Below, piece by piece: positions 39,007-50,739 of a stretch of 64,000 bases of DNA (the first letter of the stretch is position 1; each line of letters starts with the position of its first letter). The notes under the pieces are model-generated. The model ran no database searches, was not told the DNA's origin, and saw nothing but the letters and a program-made list of their open reading frames with translations. Position numbers and translations under genes: made by a program. The DNA is from Antitrichia curtipendula (lineage: Eukaryota > Streptophyta > Bryopsida > Hypnales > Leucodontaceae): assembly GCA_951230915.1 (NCBI GenBank), contig OX579635.1:18600001-18664000 (forward strand). The letters are read 5' to 3'.

Positions 39007-39953
39007 TTAAGGATTGTTGGACCTTTTTGATGGTTTTCAGATGCCCAAAAATATTTTCCCTTTTTTTCACTTGAAGAAAAATTGATGTGGAATCTAACAC
39101 AAGTGATTTCATATTTTTTGGAGCATTTATGAGTTACTTACAAATTTCCAAAGAATTCTGCCATAGGCACCTATTTGTGATCCTAGGTCTTTCAAAACTC
39201 ATTCATTTGCAGTCTGAAAAAAGATATATATGACTTATGAATTAACTTTGGATATTTGACATGTATGTAACTAATAAAATGTGGCATACATTTCTTTTTT
39301 TTAAATTCATTCTCAAATCACATTCTAAGAAGAGTCAAACTTTGTTAGCTACGTTAGGGCCGTTTCAAGAAAAATCATCTCCTTTGAACTTCAAACCTTA
39401 TTATTTTGCAATCTCTGGAGTCGAAGTTCTTGAAATTTTTTCCATGTATTCCGAATGTTTTTCTTTAACTTTTTATTGTTTGGATTTCAAATAAAAAATT
39501 TCCTCATTGAATAAGAAATCATCAAAAAATGACTAGTATTATATTGCCAATTCACTTAACTTCTTTGCATTGCAAGGTGATTTAAAGTAAAACTAGACTC
39601 CGTATTTGCTTCTAAGAATTTGCGTGAATGAACCTAACATATTATACTTATGAAAGGTCAAAATCCTCATTTTTGTGTAGAGCAAATTTTTTACTCCAAT
39701 AGGGCTCGAAGTCTCTTGACCCTATTTCGTAGGAATGAAAAAAAGTATTTTTTTCTCACTTCAAGTGTTATAATTTTTCAATCCACGTGGTCAAATGGGC
39801 TGAAATTTTTTCCACACATTGACTTATTTCAGTTATTTGCTTAATATATTTTTATATAATTGATTTATATATATATGTTGGACCATGCATCAAAAAATGG
39901 CATATTCAAACTCTCCCTTCTTCCAAAACACAATCTGACCTTTAGAAGGTTAA
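39007..39953 (-). mobile_element. TTAA-bounded MITE family R1, copy h (diverged)
   Basis: The right end GACCTTTAGAAGGTTAA is clear; the left end TTAAGGATTGTTGGACC is weak. The length (947 bp) agrees with the full-size copies. Internal CCACGTGG..GAAATTTTTTCC at 39785-39815 matches the CACGGTGGAAATTT block of copies d and g. An older member. Confidence 0.45.
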
Positions 39954-40780
39954 TGCTAGTCACTTCTATGTAAATAGAGGGAAAACAAGTGAAGGAGTAA
40001 TACTGTTTTTGGTCAAAGGAATCTCAAGTGTATTGATTTTCACAATGTGGTACTATCAAATCTTTAGCAGAGTCTCACAATTGATGCTTTAATCTAAATT
40101 GAATGTATGATATATTGTTGGAAAGCACTGTTGGCAATATCTTTTTAATGGTATATTATGAGCTCAATTTGGAGCTCAATTACAATTTTGATCAATATCA
40201 AAAACATTAGTTTGCAAAAGAGTGGTGACCTACTATTTTTGATCAATCCAAGTTCTTTGTCAACTATATATCCCCATAATTTACTATCTCCTTCTTTGAA
40301 TAATTTCGGATAAGTTTATTGATTCTTCCTTGACCAATTTTGCATTGAAGTATAGCTTCTTTGCCCTCCTATCAAAATAGACAACAATTGTTTTGTGTTT
40401 CAGCAAGATTGACTAAGTTTGTTGATGCATAGAATTGTGCTCTAATTGTCTTGGGCTGCAATTTTTGTAGATTAAACATTACATCTATCTATACTATTAA
40501 GACAAACATTTTGTTTGTTTGTTTGTTTGTTTTGTGAAGTATATCAATATTTCCTACATCGCTAGGCCAATAAGAGTGTGTTTAGTTACAAGAGAAAAAA
40601 CTCAAGGAGGTTGTGTGCACAAAGGGAATTTCATTGCATTTTGATCAATGGGGTAAGAGATTTTGAAGTTTGAAGTATTTGTTGCACCAAAAATTAGAAA
40701 GTTGGATGGAAATTAAAAAATTAGTAGCAAAGAGCATTGGGTAGTTAGGCCCATAGACAACTTATTGAGTAAAGAACACT
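39954..40780. other. AT-rich spacer with a GTTT microsatellite
   Basis: (GTTT)n at about 40508-40535. No coding frame or element ends identified. Confidence 0.45.
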
Positions 40781-41340
40781 TTTTCCATCGTGACGTTAGG
40801 TCAATATTTTTATTTTTATTTTTTTTAGAATTTTGTCATCAAGTTTAAGATGCTAGATTTATATTAGATGCATATTCTTCTTGTATTTGTTTATGTGTAG
40901 AAGAAAAATAAACACTACAAGAAAATGGGGGTATAAATGACTTGTCCACACTCCACATTGACTACACCGACAACAATGACTGCAAAATAGTCATTTTAGA
41001 GTCATTTTGCACTCATTGTTGTCGGTGTAGTCATTGTGGACAAGTCATTTATACCCCCATTTTCTTGTAGTGAAATGTGATGAAGAATAGCAAATATAAA
41101 GAATGTATTTGCTTTCGCAAATTAATTTTAATAATTAAATAAAATTATTTAGTGACTCCTACCCTCCCATCTATAGTAGAATAGAAAGATTTTTTATATC
41201 TTAAGACCATTGAGCTTATTTACTCAATAAGCCGCCATTTTTTAAATGTTATCATTCTCTCTTGAATTGGAGCTTTTATGACAATTAAATAGCTTGTGCA
41301 TACAATTTAGCACTCTCTTTCCTATGACAAGAAAACCTCC
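40781..41340 (+). repeat. Local duplication, copy 1 (carries a MITE)
   Basis: This matches 44380-44790 in the same orientation: TCAAGTTTAAG, GATGCATATTCT, AAGAAAAATAA, CCATTGAGCTTAT and CTCAATAAG..CCATTTT blocks appear in order. The only large difference is the CACTA MITE present here. Confidence 0.6.
40913..41072. mobile_element. CACTA-type MITE with AAA target duplication
   Basis: Perfect ends CACTACAAGAAAATGGGG and CCCCATTTTCTTGTAGTG, the classic plant CACTA terminus. AAA flanks both sides. The two halves are near-perfect complements (arms of about 70 bp), with one arm carrying a small insertion. 160 bp, non-coding. The paralogous stretch at about 44.47-44.50 kb lacks it, giving an empty site. 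Confidence 0.9.
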
Positions 41341-43249
41341 TAATGCAAACACCTAGGATATGACCCATTACAATTATACATCAAGCTAGACAAAATTTTG
41401 CAATAAATGAGCTTGGGGAGATCACTTAGTGTATCTATAACAAACCATGTGTGTTCAAGTGATTTTGGGGCCTCCTATTTACTTTTTAATGAACTATAAT
41501 TTCAACCTAAAATTTTGAGCTTTGTTTAATAATGACTATAGGTTTCTATTGCCAAAAATTCCCAACTCAAACAACATGGAATGATTTCTGGAATAGGTTG
41601 AAAAATGAATTGAAATGGCTTGTTTTTCAACTCAAATATTTATAGAGAATGCATTCAGATGACCATTGTATCATTATTCAAGAAAAATGAACTTTCCAAA
41701 AAAATTATTTTAGCAATTTTTTAAATTTTTTTAGACAATTTTTTCTTATATAATATAGGGGTGTGAAAGTTATTTTCAACTCTACAGTATATCTCTTTAC
41801 TTCAAAAATTTGTAACTAATTATAATTAAAAAATAAAAATATCAATAATTCAAAATATAAAATTTCAAAGTAGAAAAATCTATTCATATTTTTTTCCCTT
41901 TTATTTAAGTTTTAGGACATAATATAGGTAGTCTAAAATCTTAATACACGTAGTTTCTAATGGACACTCTAAGTGATCCCCCCGAGTAAATGAGATTTGA
42001 GCTAATTAGGTTGAATTAGTGGCCACAATCAATGCCTTGGATGATGGTTAAGGAATTATTAGCGATTGCAATAGAGAGTTCCACCTTTTTAGTGTAAATT
42101 CATCACAAGAAGTAACTTCGTATCATGGCCATGTTAGAAAATATTGTGACTATTTAGGTGGTAAGATGATCATTATAGGCATACTTTTGGGTGGTTTGGG
42201 GGTAGTCTAGAGACTTTTGAGGGCCAATTGGGTAGCACATATCAAAAATTTATAACAATTTTATACTTTGTTAAAAAAAATTTAATTTAAATTTCTCTTT
42301 CCATTTCTCACATTTGTCTTTATATGGAAAAAAATTAAAAAATTTCAATAAGGCAAACCAGTCATTTTGCCTCTTATAGGCTGATTTACCTTAACTAGCC
42401 CTAAACACTAATGCAAAGGCTAAATATGCAACTACTTGTAAGGTAATTACACATTTACACGTGAAATAAAAAAATAAGCAATTTATCATGGTTGCCACTA
42501 TTATATCAAAAAAATTTTGGTGAGATCTTGTTGGAAGGAAAAAAACGATTCTAGATTTTATAAGAATATATTTTTTGGACACCATATGAAAAAACTATTC
42601 ATTTTTCAAAGAGTTGAAAATAGGATTTAGGGTAACCAATTATAGGCTCTCAAGAATAGTGAAAGTATATTTTAGGCAATAATCTAGTTTGAGCAATTTT
42701 AGGAAGCGGGCTATTTAAGCTGTAGTTATCTTATAAATTGACTATAGCATATGCTTCAATTGCTAAGTGCAATACTTTAGAAGGAGATATTCAATTAGTC
42801 TAAAGGGTTGTGAATTCCCTTGAATTCTCGGACTGTGGGAACTTGGTCACAAAAGCAAGCTAATGTGGCAGAGCGACTGCCAAGTCAAATAATTTTAAGA
42901 AAATAGTTTTTTTAATATTTTTTAATTTCAAAAAATACATTAAAAAAAACTTTATTGATTTTTTTAGTCTTAATTTTAGTTTTAATTATTAATTATTATT
43001 ATTTTATTATATTTTATCATGGACGTCACTAGCTAGTTCACAACATGCGGAATGCCCCTAAAAAACATCTAATGTAGTCAGTAGGAACTAAAACACTATG
43101 GCATTTTCATCCCATTGCTCTACATGCAACCAAGTTTGTAATTTGGCTAATGTTTTAGTATTCTTGAATTTGTTGGTATGATATTTTGCTCCTTGTGAAA
43201 GCAATAACAAGAGTATGTGGGCTAAGACACATGTTACATCCATACCTTA
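41341..43249. other. AT-rich spacer
   Basis: No gene. 42080-42260 is an inverted relative of 20860-21050. A short minus frame at 42391-42585 has no motif. Otherwise low-complexity AT sequence. Confidence 0.45.
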
Positions 43250-44170
43250 AATTAGGCTATTTGTTTGTATGTTTTATTTTGTTTTGTTTGTTTAGGTGAG
43301 ATCTCTTAGACCGCACGTTTCCCGATCATGTTTTGGGTACCATTGAAAAGCTCTCTACAAGGAGGGATGCATGGGCTTTGTTTTGTGGCGTTTGGATTGA
43401 TGGTGCAAAAGTTATTGATTTTTGAGTTATTTTTGGATTGAAAAGTTAGAAAATGATTTTGATTTTGATTTTGATTGTGGCAATGGCATAGTGCAATAGT
43501 CTTTACTAACATCACCTTGAGTGGCTTTGTTCTTGGGATGGCACACAAATGAAGTCCACTACCTCTTAGAGTACTTTTGATAAACCTAAAAAACTTCTTT
43601 ACTACTTTAATTTCTTATTCAACATGCTTAAGTCCTCCTATACTTAGAATGGATAGATAATGAGATGCTTTGTGCAAACTATAGATTATAAAATTCCATC
43701 ATAGAGAGACTATTTATACTTGTATTTTGTTGGGCAAAAATTGACCTATACATAAAGCAATACTTGCATATTTCCAATAAATTTGCATATATCTTGTTCA
43801 AGATCAAATTTTTCATTCTTAAAAGCCCAAAGATGATATGGATACAAATAAAGACTACATCTATTATGATTAAAGGTTTAAATTCTATATGAATAAATAA
43901 AATTAGATTAGTGCCTATTCTATAGATATTCCACAAAAATCACTTTATTCTTAAAATTTGATTGGCATACTATTTATGTATGCCAAACAAATCTTAAAAG
44001 CAAAACCCAATGCAAAAATGATATCTCGCATGATATTAAACATTAGTACTATAGATAATTTAAAGTACAAAATATGGATATAAATTTTTTTATGAAGAGA
44101 TTGACCATCACTTTTGTGGCAATGACAAATGACATACTAATGGTTATGGCAACAATACATGTACCTAGAG
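43085..44170 (+). repeat. Local duplication B, copy 1
   Basis: Matches 45030-45850 in direct orientation: AATTTGGCTAATGTT, CACTACCTCTTRG, TATACTTAGAATG, AATTCCATCATAGA, GATCAAATTTTTCATTC and CTACATCTATTATGAT occur in both in order. Non-coding; probably decayed transposon DNA duplicated locally. Confidence 0.55.
43250..43510 (+). repeat. Dispersed repeat family R2, copy 4
   Basis: Carries GAGATCTC, GGTACCATTGAAAAGC, AGGAGGGATGCATG, a (GATTTT)n run and GTGGCAATGGCA in the same order as the copy at 2.5 kb. Non-coding. Confidence 0.55.
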
Positions 44171-44379
44171 GTGCCTTAGGTACAATCAAATAGTTCTACG
44201 GAAGTGTTTGTACACAAAACAAGTTTTGCAGCATTCCAACTAATGTAGCAACAGATATTGAATTTCAAGGTTTTTATCAACATTGCATATTAGAAAATTG
44301 ATTGTAATTGTTGATTGGGTCTAATACTCAACGTGCTAGAGAATACTTTGGTGGTTGCAATGTTGCTTTGATACTTCTA

Positions 44380-44790
44380 TAATTTACTTTTATTTTTTTC
44401 TAAAATTTGTTGTCAAGTTTAAGTTTTTAAATTTTTACTTGATGCATATTCTACTTCTATTTGCTCACAGGTAAAAGAAAAATAAGAATGATGAGATTTG
44501 ATAAATACAAGGGATGTATATTTTTTTCATAAATCAATTTTTTTTAAATTATTTATTTAGTCCCATCCTTCCACCTATGGTGGAAAAAGAGGGATTTGAA
44601 AGATTTGGTGTATCTTGAGGCCATTGTGCTTATATGCTCAATAAGTAGCCATTTTCTAAATGTTCCATCTCTTTTACGAATTGTATTTTTTATGGAAATT
44701 AACAACTTATACAAAAAACAATTCAATTCAATCTTTAACTACCTTAGACATTGCTACATGAAGCTGTTTGAGGATTTGCTAATTTATTAG
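44380..44790 (+). repeat. Local duplication A, copy 2 (empty site)
   Basis: A relative of 40781-41340 without the CACTA MITE. The junction AAGAAAAATAAGAATGATGAG at about 44474-44494 corresponds to the sequence interrupted in copy 1. Confidence 0.6.
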
Positions 44791-45029
44791 GATTAGTAGC
44801 TATATAGACATGCAGTTTAATCAACCTTCTTGCTACTCTGAGTATGTGACCTAGTGCTACAAAAACTTAGTTTGAATTAAATAATGTAGCATTGGTGGAA
44901 GGCTAAGCTTAACTATGTTTTTATGCTTTTGCTATGGTTGATGTAAAAAAAATGATTTGCTATATTTTGTTCATGTTGTTGTGAACTACTTAGATATTAT
45001 AGAAGTCATTGGAAGCAAGAACAATATGG

Positions 45030-45850
45030 ATACCTCTTTACAATGTCCCTCACTCAATCAAGTTTACAATTTGGCTAATGTTGTATTCTTGAATTTATTG
45101 GAATGATTTTTGTTCTTTGTAAAAAGGATAGCAAGTTGTCAATGGAGTATAGGCACCCCGTTGCACTTCCCTTACAACACATTGGGTTGTTTTGTTCTTG
45201 GGGATGGATACAAGTGAGGCACACTACCTCTTGGGATATTTTTGATAAACTTCAAAAAAAATTATACTACATTCTTATGTGTTATTCTACAAGCTTAAAT
45301 CTTTCTATACTTAGAATGATTAGATGATGGTATGCTTTGTAAAAACTTTGAATTACTTTAATTCCATCATAGAAAGATTGAATACACTTGTGAATTTTTT
45401 GGGCAAGAAATGAGTCATGCATAAAGCAAAGCTTGTGTATTAGCAAAAAACTTGCACATATCTTGTTTTAGATCAAATTTTTCATTCTTAAAAGCTTAAA
45501 GATGATTTGGATATAAGTTAGGCCTACATCTATTATGATCTAATTTTAAACTATATATGAATAGACAAAATCAAATTAGTGCTTGTTTTAAGGATGTTAA
45601 AAAAAACTAACTTTTAAAATTGGTTTGGTGTACTATTTTTGTATACCATTTTTTTAAATTAAAAAAACAAGCATAATACAAAAATTTATAGTACATATGA
45701 TATTAAAATTTAGTATTAATAATAATATGCTACAAAATAAATGGATATGAAAGGAGATTTAAGATGTGCTTGATCATCACTACTGTAGCGATTACAAACA
45801 ACATCCTAATAGTTGACATGTGACAAACTAGCAATAATACGTGACATATT
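45030..45850 (+). repeat. Local duplication B, copy 2
   Basis: Second copy of the segment at 43.09-44.17 kb. The open frame 45103-45327 is not preserved in the other copy and is not thought to code. Confidence 0.55.
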
Positions 45851-46315
45851 AGTGTTTCTATTCAAACCATATTAATTCTTTCTAATGTAGACTAAGTCCT
45901 CATGTTGCCTACTTAAAATAGGCAAATGTGAGTATAAAAAATTGCAAGGTCACTTTTTGTTGTTATTAAAATATATCCAAGTTTCAAATTTCCCCTCTAA
46001 TTCATAAGTTCTTATCACTTATTATTATCTTTTCCTATATACCGTACTACCATACAATCAATATTTTGAAATGTTGAAATTGGCAATTGTGAATTCAAGC
46101 AATTGGAAACCTTCTTGACTCTTGGTCATGTCTCTTATCAACATTGTAGAAGCTAAGGTATGAGCATCCATCACCATCATTGCCCAAAATGTGACACCTA
46201 CATTTGGACCAAAAGACAACTTAAAGAACTAGATATGATGATGCTAGATGTACACAATTAAAACATGAAAGTCCAAAAGAGCCTAGTGTTGATTAGTGGT
46301 ACACCTACAAAAAGT

Positions 46316-46403
46316 ACTTTAGAATTTCATAACTTAATCATACAATGTCCAAATAATACATAATAATATTAAGTTATGAAATTCTAAAGTATTATTTGGA
46401 CAT
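46316..46403. repeat. Interlocked inverted repeats
   Basis: ACTTTAGAATTTCATAACTT (46317 onward) is perfectly inverted at 46368-46390, and a second pair, ATGTCCAAATAATAC (46344) and GTATTATTTGGACAT (46389), starts inside the first loop and ends outside it. The two stems cross, as in a pseudoknot. Lies about 40 bp left of R1 copy d. Confidence 0.7.
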
Positions 46404-46439
46404 ATGCTATAATTAGTGTCAATTATGGATGCACTTACC

Positions 46440-47382
46440 TTAACCCCTAAAGGACCAAACACCGTTTTTTGACAACATAGCAATTTTGGGCAGCTCACTA
46501 CAACCTGAATTTTTATTTTTTTCCTTTGAAGTTTTAACACAAGATGTGCCCGAGGAGTAGCTTTAAGGCCCAAAAATTTTCATAACTTTTGACTACGTGG
46601 TGAAAAAGTTATTGCATGATAAGTCATTTTCATTGTTCGGCGGGCAGCCCGGGGAGCTGAAAAAACTTCTTTAAAAATCACTTTTTTTTTAAATAAAAAT
46701 TTGAAATTGGTTCTTTAGATTTATATATACATGGAAAGCTTTGAATCATTCCATTTTGATTAATGAGATGAAAGTTATGAGGAGTCTTAGTTTGAGGGTA
46801 GTTATGGAATCTCTACTCTAAGATAAACTTTGAAGCCTTTTATTTAACTCAATTTTCAATATTTTTGAAAATAAATAAAAACATTGGGTGTAGATTGTTT
46901 ACTCAAACATTACAACCGTTGGGATTGGCATTTTTCAATTCCATATTTAAATTCTTAACAATTTAGTGTTTTGAACATTCTCTACCTCTTTCTATTTACT
47001 ATTTTTTTCCTATATGTTTTACAATTCCACATGATCTGAAATTTTTCAAGCATGTAGCCAACTTGCCTTGAAGAATGAATCCAAAGAGTAACCACCATTT
47101 TGGACATTTTTTCATACAAATGTGACCTTGTGAAGTGCAGCTGCCCGGATTTTCGCAGGGATAAAAAAAAGATTTTTGTCAACTCAAACACTATCATCTT
47201 GCAATCCACACGGTGGAAATTTCTGAATTTTTTTTCATAACTTCTCAAAATAGTTTAATACAAGATCCTACGGTTAAATTTTTCTAAAAATGTTTTTTTT
47301 TCTAAAAGTTGGTACTTGTATTAGAAATAGCAGTTTTGGAGCAGTTTGGGTGAAAACATAGTCTCTGACCTTTAGGGGTTAA
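46440..47382 (-). mobile_element. TTAA-bounded MITE family R1, copy d
   Basis: Begins TTAACCCCTAAAGGACC, ends GACCTTTAGGGGTTAA; 943 bp. Very similar over its whole length to copy g at 60.6 kb, in the same orientation. Both hold an 88-codon minus frame with LHFTR..YEKMSKMVVTL and CKTYRKKIV, but the substitutions between copies look unconstrained, so it is unlikely to code. Confidence 0.75.
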
Positions 47383-49053
47383 ATACTGGTTTTGATAAAC
47401 ATACATATGGTGTGGCTAAAGTGCAAACTAAAAAATTACTTATTTTGAATAATTTGTAGTGACCTTTTGAACATATTTCAAGTAAGATGGATTCAAAATT
47501 CTATGATTTTTTTGAACTATATATTTATTGAAAGAAGATTGATATACGCCTAATATTGTTACAAAACTTCATATATATTGGAGCCTTGAAGGAGGCTAAC
47601 ATATGCCTAATATCTCTGCATTGCAAAACATTCAATGCTAGTAATTTGGGAGATTTAGCACATGCCTAACCTCATAAAAAGCTTTATAAGACATTCAATG
47701 TTAGTAATATTGGGGAAGAAGTCCAGCTCTTCATACATGTAGGGAGATACAACATTCAATGTGGGATATTGTATAATAGTGTATGAAAATGCACTTAAAA
47801 AATCCTTGCTAAATATGATCTATAATTTTTAGTCAAAGGCTACCAATCGCAAATGAATTTTTGAAGGTTATTTTAAATTTATTTTCCGACCTTTTTAGTT
47901 ATTCCGCATTTAAAAAAAATTATTCCAAAAATCATTGAAATAGGTCATTTTGAATCCAAAATAGCAAATGTTTCTTGCAACTACTTATATCATAGTTTGT
48001 ACAACAAATTGAATACAAATTGTAATAAAAAAAATTATTTTTTGAATTTGAATGTTGATAGATGAACCATCCCCTACACTCTAGTTCATATTTATTGTAG
48101 AAAATTAGGCATGTGTTGGATCCCCTCACTCTATTTGATGTTTGTTGTAACCAAGGGGTTAGGCACAAGCCTAATCCCTCACCCTATCTAATGTTTATTA
48201 TAATGAAAAGGGCATGCATGTGCTAGATTCCCTTAGTCCATGTCATTTTAATTATAGTCCTTTATTAGAGAAAAATCAGACAATGGCATCTCAATGGTTT
48301 AGGGAAGATAGAAGGGTACAATGCCTTCATGCGGGTAGCCATCAAAAACTAGTACCTAAGATACAAAGACAACATGTAGTCTCAATTGTCATCATGACAT
48401 GGTAATGACACATCTAGCCATTGAGGAATGATAGAACCATTACACAAATTGTTATTGTTTATTCACTTCGTTCAATATTATTCAATTGTTTATTATTTGC
48501 AACAAGGTATCAATTTAAATCTCATTTGGTATTGACAACAACTATTGCTTCCTATGTAGCCCGTTCTTATTTCATGTACCAACATCTTTCTATCACTCTT
48601 GAATCTAAATATAAAATATGAGCATCTTACATTAAAATTATTGTTTGCAAAGGGGACAAGGTTCCTTTCAATCATCATCCTAAGCATGAAACATCCAATA
48701 AATTCAATTATTTTCCTCAACCATCCAAGGATATACAATGAATGTACTTGATGGCATTTTCTTTGATGACTATGAAGATTCATTCTTGAAATAACTTCAT
48801 TGGTTGTATCTAGGTGGACACAACTGATGTCCCAAACAATGTAACTACCACATTTTGGACTTATCTTAAAAAAACACGGGTTTCTTTTAGCCCTTGAAAC
48901 TAGGGCTTTTAGTGCTTCTCTATGATTGTCTCAAAAGCTCCTATTTGATTGAAAAAGTTATAAAGTCATTTGGTGACTTCAACCTAATAAGATCTTAAAT
49001 TAGTATGAAAATAATATTAATTGATGTCAATCTTTTGTTGAATTAATGTTAGC
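47383..49053. other. AT-rich spacer with degenerate repeats
   Basis: 47570-47770 holds repeated CATTCAATGYTAGTAAT and ATGCCTAA phrases. The section 48250-48800 has mixed open frames on both strands (for example 48493-48783 minus) with no recognisable retroelement motif. No gene is supported. Confidence 0.4.
48064..48250 (+). repeat. Degenerate tandem repeat, about 54-bp period
   Basis: About 3.4 units, each with TCCCYTCACYCTAT, TGTTTATTRTAA and GGCATGYATGTG-like parts in the same order. Non-coding. Confidence 0.5.
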
Positions 49054-49912
49054 TTAACCCCTAAAGGACCAAGACCTTTTTTCTACCAAAAACATCCCAA
49101 ACAACCATTTCTATAGCAAAGAACATAAAAAACTGAAAATTGATTTTTTTGAACATATAATCATAGGATATTATACCTAACTAGTATAAAAATGTGTGGA
49201 AAAAATTTCAAAATTTTTGATTGCACATATTGCAAGATACTTGCATATAAAGTGACAAAACAAGTTTTTCAACACATTGCAGGACTAGATTATTTGACTT
49301 TGAACCTTCTTAACTTTAATTTTTTGCACTATAGAATTTTGATCTATAAATCTTTATAGTGTAAAATTGAGTTGAGAGTTTAGGAAAAAAAGAAAAAATA
49401 AAAAAAAATTAATTTTCATACTTAAAAAAATTGTTAAGTAGAAGTAGATACGAGATAGAAGGAAAATCTAAATTATTAATATCTCTGAAATAGAACTATA
49501 ATTCACTAATTTCAGTGGTGAGATTGTTCTACCAAGCAAACTAAACCATGTAGAATTTTATTTTTTGAAAAATTGTAAAATGTTGCATTCAGAAATGAAT
49601 CCTACAAGTAATTTTTTCAACAAGATGCTTAAATTGCCCAAAAAACAAGATTGTCCATAACTTTCTCATAAGAAATCCAAATGGAATGAATCAAATCTTT
49701 TTATGTAGACAAAAATATAATCTACAAGGTTTTTATTTTTTTATTTTTTTAAATTCAAATTTTTGAATTTCTTTTTGCTGACCCCTCTCCTTCCTTTCCC
49801 CCCTTCCCCCCTATTTTGAGCACAACTTTTGTTTCTAGGCAACAATCGAAAAAATAATTAAATTTTCAAGAATCCATTTCTCTATCTTCAAAAAAAGTTC
49901 TTTAGGGGTTAA
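49054..49912 (+). mobile_element. TTAA-bounded MITE family R1, copy e
   Basis: Begins TTAACCCCTAAAGGACC, ends GTTCTTTAGGGGTTAA; 859 bp. Closest to copy a at 7.9 kb in the same orientation, with shared blocks such as GTGTGGAAAAAATTTCA and AAGTAGAAGTAG. Confidence 0.7.
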
Positions 49913-50328
49913 TATTTGCAAGTGGAATAACAATAAATTTACATGGTAGGGTTTTCTAAGAGGGTCATATTAGTTTTTGAATTGGTACACTGTTGAGTCA
50001 CTTGACTCATCCATCAAATTATGCATGTCAATGGTCTTGATATTCCTATTTTGGAACAACCGACTTGCAATAATTGGCATTTTTTCAAAATACATTGATT
50101 TGTCTTTGTCACACTAATTTACCAAAGTCAAACTATTTGTAGAATAATTGAATTAGTGTATATTGAAATATTACAATGTTATATCAATTTCCAAAAAAAT
50201 ATTTTTTCTAATAAAATTTTGTAGTCAAATTAATTTGTAGCTAATACTAATTTTGTACCTTCATTTATAAAAAAATTCATGCACTCCATTTTCAATGCCA
50301 AGAGCCAATTGGTGAGTTATCAATCTTG

Positions 50329-50590
50329 CAATGACAGTAGCATGTGAGCCTAGAAATGTTAGCCTATAAGCCTAGAACCTAGGTGAAAATAAGTACTCTA
50401 CAACTATTGAAGGTGCCTATAATATAGACACTTATAATATAAATATCCTATAACCATGGAATGTGTTTATAGCAGAGGTATCTATAACATAGACACCTAT
50501 AATTTTGGTATCTATAATATAAATATCCTATAACAAAGGTAACTATATATAAGAACCTAGGATTTTAGACTCACATGCTAGCAACCATGG
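50329..50590. mobile_element. Mutator-like foldback element with 9-bp target duplication
   Basis: Inverted ends AGCATGTGAGCCTAGAA (50339) and TTTTAGACTCACATGCT (to 50579). The element is bracketed by the 9-bp direct repeat TCAATCTTG at 50320-50328 and 50591-50599, the size made by Mutator-type transposases. The interior is a degenerate tandem array of TATAATATAAATATCCTATAAC-like phrases. The corresponding place in the kinase duplicon copy 1 (about 28990-29005) lacks it. Confidence 0.6.
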
Positions 50591-50739
50591 TCAATCTTGT
50601 ATTAATATTGTATTTGTACTCTTTTTTAAAAAGCCTTACAAATTTACAAGGCAAATATCCACTTTTACTTTTCAGTCTTGTCATTAAATAGAATATCTAA
50701 TTCAAGACAATAGAAATGTTGAGACCGTAAATTGAATAA

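Noticed and set aside
48240..48800. Possible copia-type retroelement fragment
   Set aside because: Suggestive composition only; no integrase, reverse transcriptase or RNase H motif could be found on either strand.
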